Positions 57,631 through 64,000 of a stretch of DNA of 64,000 nt are shown one piece after another. Position 1 is the stretch's first letter. Each line of letters opens with the position of its first letter. Both the position numbers and the translations under genes were made by a program. Source of the DNA: Angiostrongylus vasorum. Its lineage: Eukaryota > Nematoda > Chromadorea > Rhabditida > Metastrongylidae. The notes under the pieces are model-generated. The model ran no database searches, was not told the origin of the DNA, and worked only from the letters and a program-made list of their open reading frames with translations. The stretch spans positions 744,001-808,000 of the forward strand of contig JADANN010000460.1 in the NCBI GenBank assembly GCA_018806985.1. Reading direction: 5' to 3'.

Positions 57631-58879
57631 CTTGATAGCCACGATAGAACGCCTTTTTTTGCCAGGTCTTCACTACAATAAGTTATACGCTTTGTAGATA
57701 CTAAAAAGTTTGCAGCTTTGCAAATCGGTTTTTCCGAGAATCGCAACGACTCCTGAGCGACAACAGATGGTAGATAGACATTTCGAGGAGATTTAGCAAC
57801 CCGATAAGTGTTTAACACTCTTGCGACGAGTGAAACGTACATATGTCACAATGGTTTTCCGGGTGTGGTCGATAAGACACCATAGGTATCATCTTTTTTT
57901 CCGGTGGTTAATCTCGGTGCACAGAATTGTTTTCTTAAAATTCCTGTAATCAATGAATAGTTTGTCGAAGTCTTCTCTATAATTTCTCACTAATTTCTCA
58001 TTTCGCGGTGAGAGAGTAATTCTGTCGAGGATAGTGTGCATCTAGAGAGTGTGGCCGGTGAAGAGACGTAGATGCCCCTTTACCTGGAAGTACTGGCATA
58101 GCATGAAGTGTGTTACATCACCTTGATAAGCAATTCGTTTTTGATTTTCAATCCCTATGATAACCTTTTTAGGAGTGTTTGAAATGGACGGATACCGAAA
58201 CTGAAAAGTAGACGTCGTAATATTCTTTGCATAACTTATATAACTTCATTAAATGCTGACAGCAGTATGATTGCTAAGTGGACGAATGTTTTTCATCATA
58301 CACAAGAGTTGTATATGTACCAAAATCATGGAATTATGAGTAGAAGAATATGGGGCATATACAGGATGAGAGAAGATCAGCAGTTTCCTCAAAACGCAGA
58401 GAAAAACTTACTCACGGAGTCCTAGGATAGCACGCTTCGGTTGCAGTGAACTGTTTCCAGAGAAGGCTGATCCCAATGTCGCGACCGCGGAGTGATGAGA
58501 GGGCTGGTGAGCCAAACCGAGGATCGAACAAGCACCGTGCTAGTGATGAACAGCTTTACTGTCAGAACGCTACCCACCTTCAGAAAGAAAAATTATTGGG
58601 AGTTATCAAAAAAACAGTCTTTAAAGTTGAGTTTTTGACCAATAATCCAATGTTTCTTGTGCTATAAAGATACCTAATAAATCACACCATAAGTTACGAA
58701 TGACTTCCGCAAACTGACAATGAGGTGAGTGGATGGTAAATTACAGTGAAATATAGTTAACAGTAACATATATGTCTAAACTGATAAAAGGAAGCCTTTT
58801 CTACAATTCTTTCATGTTCCTCTCAATCTTCCACGAAATATGACCTCTGCATAAAAGCCCACACTTGTATTTCTTGATT
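57631..58879. other. No recognised gene
   Basis: AT-rich sequence. Near 58,480-58,570 is a short degenerate stretch resembling a SINE family 2 head (GAGGATCGAACAAGCACCGT). Confidence 0.4.
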
Positions 58880-59245
58880 TAATCTAATTTTTATTTTAAT
58901 TTACACGACCCGTCTTCACGTCTATTGTTCGGCTCCCAGCACTGCTCACATTCAGTTCGTTTCCTCCCATCAGTCACCCACTAGGGTCTACGTATGACTG
59001 CCCCTTGAGGATTTTCGTTTCATCTTGAATGTCATAGAATGCTGATTGCGTCGATTCTCACTGAAGTCCTGAGGTATCTGAGCTGGAGCGTTCCCGGCTG
59101 GCCCGCAGAGAGTGCTTTTTTTTCCAGGACAGGTCCGGTAGCAATTTCTTAACCTCGGAGGAATGACAAGGGTGGTGGGCGGGACCGAACCAGCACCGTG
59201 TCCGTGACGACCGGCAGCACTACTACTGTGCTACTAGTCTCCTGT
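58880..59245 (-). repeat. tRNA-derived SINE, family 2 copy
   Basis: On the minus strand the head AGTAGCACAGTAGTAGTGC (A box) and CTGGTTCGGTCCCGC (B box) are well preserved. The body has GCTACCGGACCTGTCCTGG and CTCAAGGGGCAG. It ends in an AT-rich tail. Confidence 0.85.
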
Positions 59246-59324
59246 ATATATAAATCTGGATATGTGTATATAGATGCATAAGTATATATAGAAAAATGTA
59301 TACATGTATAGATATATGACACGC

Positions 59325-59325
59325 T

Positions 59326-59391
<66 letters not shown>
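59325..59391. repeat. (AT)n microsatellite
   Basis: AT alternation broken once by ACAT. Together with flanking TATATAC-rich DNA it follows the SINE head directly. Confidence 0.95.
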
Positions 59392-59392
<1 letters not shown>

Positions 59393-60105
59393 GAAATATA
59401 TTTTATTAACCCGCTATCTCAAATATGCCATAAGGGATCGTTTTCTTCCGGGTGAGAGAATGCATTCTTAAAGAATAATGGACAAAACTGCAATCTGTCA
59501 TAGATTATTCTTTCATGTTGTCGTTGTGACATTCGAAAACATCGGTCAGGACTAAGACGTAGTACGGAAGAGTTTTTCTTTAATGAACAAGTTCCTAATT
59601 TGCTGCGCATGGAAGAAGAACTAAACAGGAGAAATGGCTAATGATCTCTATGAATAATGAATAATGGGGAGAAACAAATATTGCTTGTAAGCCACGAAAA
59701 CCTAAATAACAGCAGAAAATGATGTCTTTACAGCAAGGAAATGGAAAATTTGTCCAGAGATACAAATCTTGAAAAGCACCTGGCGCTTCCCATTGAGAAT
59801 GAGATTAGATGAAGGAGCGTAGGATAAGTATAAAAGCATTTTTTGCCAGAAATAAATTTGAACGAAATTAAGAAGCTACAACAACAAGGAGATGGTAGCA
59901 GGGAGGTCCATGTAACACTCTCCTGCCATTCTTTGCGGCTGGTCTGCATCAACTAATTGGAAGACTTACAAAGAACAAGGCGGTGGATGTTTGAAAGGAG
60001 CTGTTTGTTGTGCCAGTGGAAATTTATGTGTTAAGCTTTGTCTGCTGAGGTTACGAAAATGTTTGGTTGAGTAGATTTCATGTCAATTTGATCAACTCAA
60101 CTTTT

Positions 60106-60146
60106 CAGGCTCTGAAGAGGCGAAACCGCCGAAACGTCAGCTATTG
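60106..60146 (+). ncRNA. Hammerhead-ribozyme-like motif, solo copy
   Basis: CAG-GCT (stem I), CTGAAGA core at 60,112-60,118, GGCG-AAAC-CGCC at 60,119-60,130 (four perfect pairs), GAAA at 60,131-60,134, C-GTC with cleavage predicted after 60,138, then AGC and TTG (stem I, with G-T and A-T changes that keep pairing). Unlike the two copies at 12.5 and 14.8 kb there is no extra A before stem II, so this is the best match to the hammerhead consensus in the window. No reverse transcriptase is nearby. Confidence 0.7.
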
Positions 60147-61320
60147 TGTGTTAATAAATGCTATATTACAAGCCTTGCATTTGCTCACTGAAGAAAAACA
60201 ATGAATTCCTGGACAAAAAATCAGGTTGAGTGCTACCTGTATGTGAAAACGAGCCAAAACTGTGATGAACGTAGATGACAGGGATGTTTGTTGGGCATTG
60301 TTGCGCACAATGATCTTTAAGAGGTGGAAGGACAAAATTCAGAGGTGAGTGAAGAAAAACGGCGTAGTAATCACAAGGGGAGATTGTATGCACATGATTG
60401 GAGACGAGTGGTCTAAGTAAGGAAGAGCACCTTTAGCGCGTCCAGATCGATTAACTCTCAAAGGAATGCGGAGAACCAACCACGACAACAGCTACTTCGA
60501 TAGGATTACTCAGTACTAGCAAAAAAGCATAAGCCTCGCCTTGTACTATTCATTTGTAGTACCTCATCGTTTTGAAGCAGTAAGATATGTGACGAAAGAA
60601 CGGTTCTCTGTGTTTACGACCGTTCTACGTGCCATAATCTCACCTTTTTGCTAATTCTGTTTACTCTTCAACCAGTGCCAATTCAACTTTATCTTAGTCG
60701 TTTATGGCTTCAAACATATTTGTATGAATCTCTGCCTAGGATTACTACCGCTCTCTAAGCCAATATCATAATACACATGCTAACCCAGCGAAGAATTTGA
60801 TTGTTGGTAATAACTTTCATTATGCCGCAAGAAAAGTAGCGCTTTCTAAGAACTGCTCAACAGCTTTTATTATTTTGCATTATTTCCAGCAGATTACCAA
60901 GCAGTTCAATTTCGTTAGCTTAAGAAAATTTTGTATATAATGCTATCCAAACAGTCGGCTACATGGTGTTCTTTTCGCTAGCACAGAAATTGGTTGCACA
61001 GCGACTTTCACCCTTCAGTAAAGTCTACCAATGAGAGCTTGACATAACTATCTCGGTTCACAGGGATACAAGTAGATCAATATTAGGTTCTTCGCCAGCC
61101 TAGCCGCAAAAATGGGACACTATCCGATACACGAGAGCAATCGACTGGCTGTGATAATAACCATGTGAGGCCCAGGAACGACTTCACCATTTCAGAAGTA
61201 AAAAAAGAACTTGACCAACAAAAGCACATCAAATGGAGAATGTTCTTAAAATCATGCAATTCTTCTTAGTATCGCTAACCATGCGTCGTTCAAATATCAC
61301 TTATCAAAAACACCACGAAA
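60147..61320. other. No recognised gene
   Basis: AT-rich sequence between the solo hammerhead-like motif and the foldback element. Confidence 0.4.
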
Positions 61321-61364
61321 GATCAATTCCCAGGATCAACTTTCTACTAACCTCGGCATTGGAC

Positions 61365-61685
61365 TACAAATATCTCCTTTACTCCGGAGCGCAGGTGTCT
61401 ACGGTGGGGAACGAACGCGCTATTGTCCTTTCCGGGGAGTAGCGCGCTCACCACCACACCATGCGGGTCCTTCGTTCCGCCTGTCTCTCAGCTAGTTCTA
61501 TTGATCTTTTGCCATCAGCAATCACCCGTCAGCGGGATTGATCTGGGGGGCCCAAATCGGCAACGAACCCAGTTAAGCTGAGGCTGCAGTTATATTTTGC
61601 AAATATCTCAGCATCATTAAAGTTATATTTCGCAATACATACCCTGCCGCTAAAAAGAGTAGGCAGTAAATAATAAGTCAAAATT
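61365..61685. repeat. Foldback element, copy with intact centre and flank
   Basis: One arm (CGCTATTGTCCTTTCCGGGG, CTCACCACCACACCATGCGG), the central CACCCGTCAGCGGGATTGAT and GCCCAAATCGGCAACGAACC, then the terminal TTTTGCAAATATCTCAGCAT and outer TACCCTGCCGC. The second arm is mostly missing. Confidence 0.8.
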
Positions 61686-61714
61686 GTGATTATATCTCCT
61701 TTTCTTTTTCTTTT

Positions 61715-61935
61715 TCAGCAATCGCGAGGTTGTTATTGTAATTATCGTTCTGATTTTCACTTTTCCGTTTGCCCTGCTGAAAAGTTTGACCTAGTAAATT
61801 ACGTATCAGTGTACCCTTCCAGGCTTTGAAGAAGGCGGTACTGCTGGAACGTCAGCTGCCGTTGTACTTTATGTCTTCCTTTTGCAAGGGAAAAAACCTG
61901 TGCTGGACAACAACCTCGCCATCGCTGAAAAAAGA
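61715..61935 (+). mobile_element. Miniature Penelope-type derivative with inverted ends
   Basis: About 215 bp bounded by TTCAGCAATCGCGAGGTTGT on the left and ACAACCTCGCCATCGCTGAA on the right, the same ends as the element at 12,400-14,895. Inside are GACCTAGTAAATTACGTATC, CCTTCCAGGCT and a decayed hammerhead-like motif (TTGAAGA, GGCGGTACTGCT, GGAACGTCAGC). It carries no reverse transcriptase, so it is non-autonomous. Confidence 0.7.
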
Positions 61936-62149
61936 AAAAAGAAAACAACGAGAAATGATTTCTTCAAATCGAATACCGATGAAAGATTTCGAAATTCTCA
62001 AATTTTCAAGGCTGCATAGCAAAGACATTTATTAAATATTTCGACTTTAGATCACAGTATACCACGAAATAAAACGATGGCTGGATAAATTCTGTGAAAT
62101 CAGTGGCTGAACATAACCGAACGAGATTTCAAGCGTTCCATAGATCGGA

Positions 62150-62515
62150 CCCAATTCAAGTCGAGAGGTAGATAGTACAGTGGTAGTGATCCTATTCATC
62201 ACCATCGCAGTCCTGCTTCGACCCTTGCATATGTTCACCAAACCTCTCATATTTCCGGGATCGGGAAGGGTACAAACTTGTCTGGGAACATTTCACTCTC
62301 TGCAATCCAAATGAGGATAGTCTAACTTGCCTATCCCGGGATTCCAGGAAAAATCGACTCGACCAGCATGCAACGACACTAATAAAGAAGACAATAACCC
62401 TCAAGCAGCATTCGAACCCTTATGCGAAATGCTCGAAGACAATCGTAGATGACGGATGCAACGAAACGAATCGAATGCAAAAAGTGTTAGCATCGTCACA
62501 GTAGACGCAGACATA
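62150..62515 (+). repeat. tRNA-derived SINE, family 2 copy
   Basis: The head GGTAGATAGTACAGTGGTAG is A-box-like, with GCTTCGACCCTTGC in the B-box position. The body has GGTACAAACTTGTCTGGGAA, CACTCTCTGCAATCC, CTCAAGCAGCATTCG and GATGACGGATGCAACGAAAC. Confidence 0.8.
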
Positions 62516-64000
62516 GATCTTGCAAAAAAAAATGAGTATCCACGTCATTTTGGAACCAAAAGTCGAAGAGACCGAAGCCAAACAATTGATGAGTTACTCT
62601 GTGCTTACTTTGTCCTACTTCCGACTTTTCTTCATTAGCATTTACCGACTTAAAAACTGTTGTCCATAAGGTTATTCTTGTGGGGGACCACAAATGAAAT
62701 TATTCATGTGTTAATGGAGATGTCTTCGGTATCACATGCAATCTATTAATCATTAAACATGAGTAAACTTCTCACTAAATCATAAAAGTCAAATTGTAGC
62801 AGTTTTTTTCGTCTAATCCAAGAAGGCCCTGCGGTTCATATGTCAAACGAATGCGTGGACAACTTGGGAAAATTAGCTCATGTTCTCACGACTCGTCTCA
62901 TATCTACTGCCTTGGAATAGAATTATGCTCAGAAACTTTCATGATTACTTGCGGCTTCTTTACTGAAGAGTGAAAAGAAACGACTATCCATTACTTAATC
63001 CTTCGAGACATTAACTAAAATTGTAGTTAGTACTTGTTGAAAAGACTGCCTTCGATAAACAGTGAGCAATACTGAACTGCTCTCACTACCAATTTCTTCC
63101 TCTCCGTACTCAATTATTCATTTTAACATCCTTAACCCTATGTCAGAACTCCTCTTCAATTTTTGACGATGGAAAGTATTCATGAAATCTCACTAAGATA
63201 CCTATGGTATTGATGCGAATGACAACGGCTAAGTTATGGGAGGTTTACTACTAATATTATAGGTTTTAAAAAAATACTTATCAGTGGCCGCCGCCTATTA
63301 CAACATCATACAAGCTGAATGAAGCACCTCATGCATTTCTATGGGTAGAATCCATCTCTAATGAGATCGTCATAGGCAAACAGTAGCCTTAGAATGCACC
63401 CTAGCTGAACACCCTAGCTGAGATGATCTCTCTAGGTATCGATTTTTGAAAATACTCACGATTCACAACTTCGAACAGGTTTTATAGACTTCAGCAAAAA
63501 TTCAATACCACCACTACTCCATTTCTCAATGCCGCGACTGCCCTTACGAAAAGCTTTGCTCGCTCGAAAATGAGAAAAGCGTCGCATCTTTGGCATGGGA
63601 ATTCCTTTAATATTCTTTTTTGTAGATAACTAACTATGTGTTTCTTTCAAGGACCAATGATAACACCTTAGGCACCTCGATAATAATGATGACCTTCTTT
63701 CATTTTGGGGCTCTGTGAAGGTCAGTCAGGGGCGCTCTATGTAAAATTGCAGCTCAGCACCCACCAAGAACTGTCTCATGTTCTATTTCCAAAACATGAA
63801 CCATGTGGAACTCTTGCCAAGGCTAGTTTATTTAGTCGGCACGTCTCTAAAAACAAGGTAAAAATAGGCACTAGAATGAAGTCGAAAATATTGAGAAATT
63901 GTATAGAATAGGGAAGGTGCAGTTCTCAGCAGTTAACAGTCTGCGAGATCTAAGCTGCTGCCTTGACGTCCCCCATAAACTATCAAATTGGAAAACCACC
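62516..64000. other. No recognised gene to window end
   Basis: AT-rich sequence with no gene, RNA or repeat that I recognise. Confidence 0.4.

Overview
The window looks like nematode nuclear DNA, most likely from a clade V strongylid such as a hookworm. The reasons are short exons of about 80-380 bp with TTTTCAG-type acceptors, large introns, a conventional protein kinase C of nematode type, and a repeat load of RTE LINEs, mariner transposons, tRNA-derived SINEs, foldback elements and a Penelope-like element. There is no bacterial-style operon, CRISPR array or prophage. This assignment comes from recognition, not from a search.

Region 1 (538 to about 24,550, minus strand) is one gene: the nematode orthologue of conventional PKC (pkc-2). 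I could place 15 exons. They run C1A (24,452-24,552 and 18,678-18,760), C1B (17,095-17,190 and 16,863-17,007), C2 (16,863-17,007, 16,512-16,668, 16,115-16,268), hinge (15,372-15,461 and 15,088-15,225), kinase (15,088-15,225, 11,217-11,594, 11,059-11,148, 8,101-8,221, 7,818-7,957, 4,144-4,222), and then two alternative C-terminal exons (3,431-3,586 or 538-690). Each terminal exon carries its own turn motif, hydrophobic motif and stop codon, as in vertebrate PKC beta I/II. The first coding exon, about 45 residues upstream of C1A, was not found and may lie far upstream.

The introns are full of repeats. They hold an RTE LINE relic (about 1,765-2,265), mariner relics (6,735-7,425 and 8,690-10,080, the second carrying a nested SINE), several SINEs, two foldback elements, two copies of a roughly 385-bp dispersed repeat, and a Penelope-like retroelement (12,400-14,895) with reverse transcriptase and GIY-YIG endonuclease. 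The ends of that element are inverted and each contains a hammerhead-ribozyme-like motif. The large 18.8-24.4 kb intron holds two RTE LINE pseudogenes in opposite orientations.

Region 2 (24.5-64 kb) is gene-poor. It is either the 5' intron or upstream part of the same gene, or intergenic. I see a few coding-like segments with plausible splice sites (29,132-29,260 plus; 32,518-32,684 minus; 36,800-37,072 minus; 37,260-37,381 plus; 41,175-41,620 minus), none of which I recognise. The rest is repeats: a 5' RTE fragment at 39.8-40.57 kb, a foldback cluster at 47.86-50.05 kb with a 408-bp tandem duplication, an inverted pair of the 385-bp repeat at 42.5-43.97 kb, more SINEs, another hammerhead-like motif at 60.1 kb, and a miniature Penelope-type derivative at 61.7-61.9 kb.

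The most interesting material is (a) the mutually exclusive PKC C-terminal exons and (b) the family of Penelope-like elements and miniature derivatives that share inverted ends and hammerhead-like ribozymes. Coordinates were read by eye and may be off by 1-2 bases.
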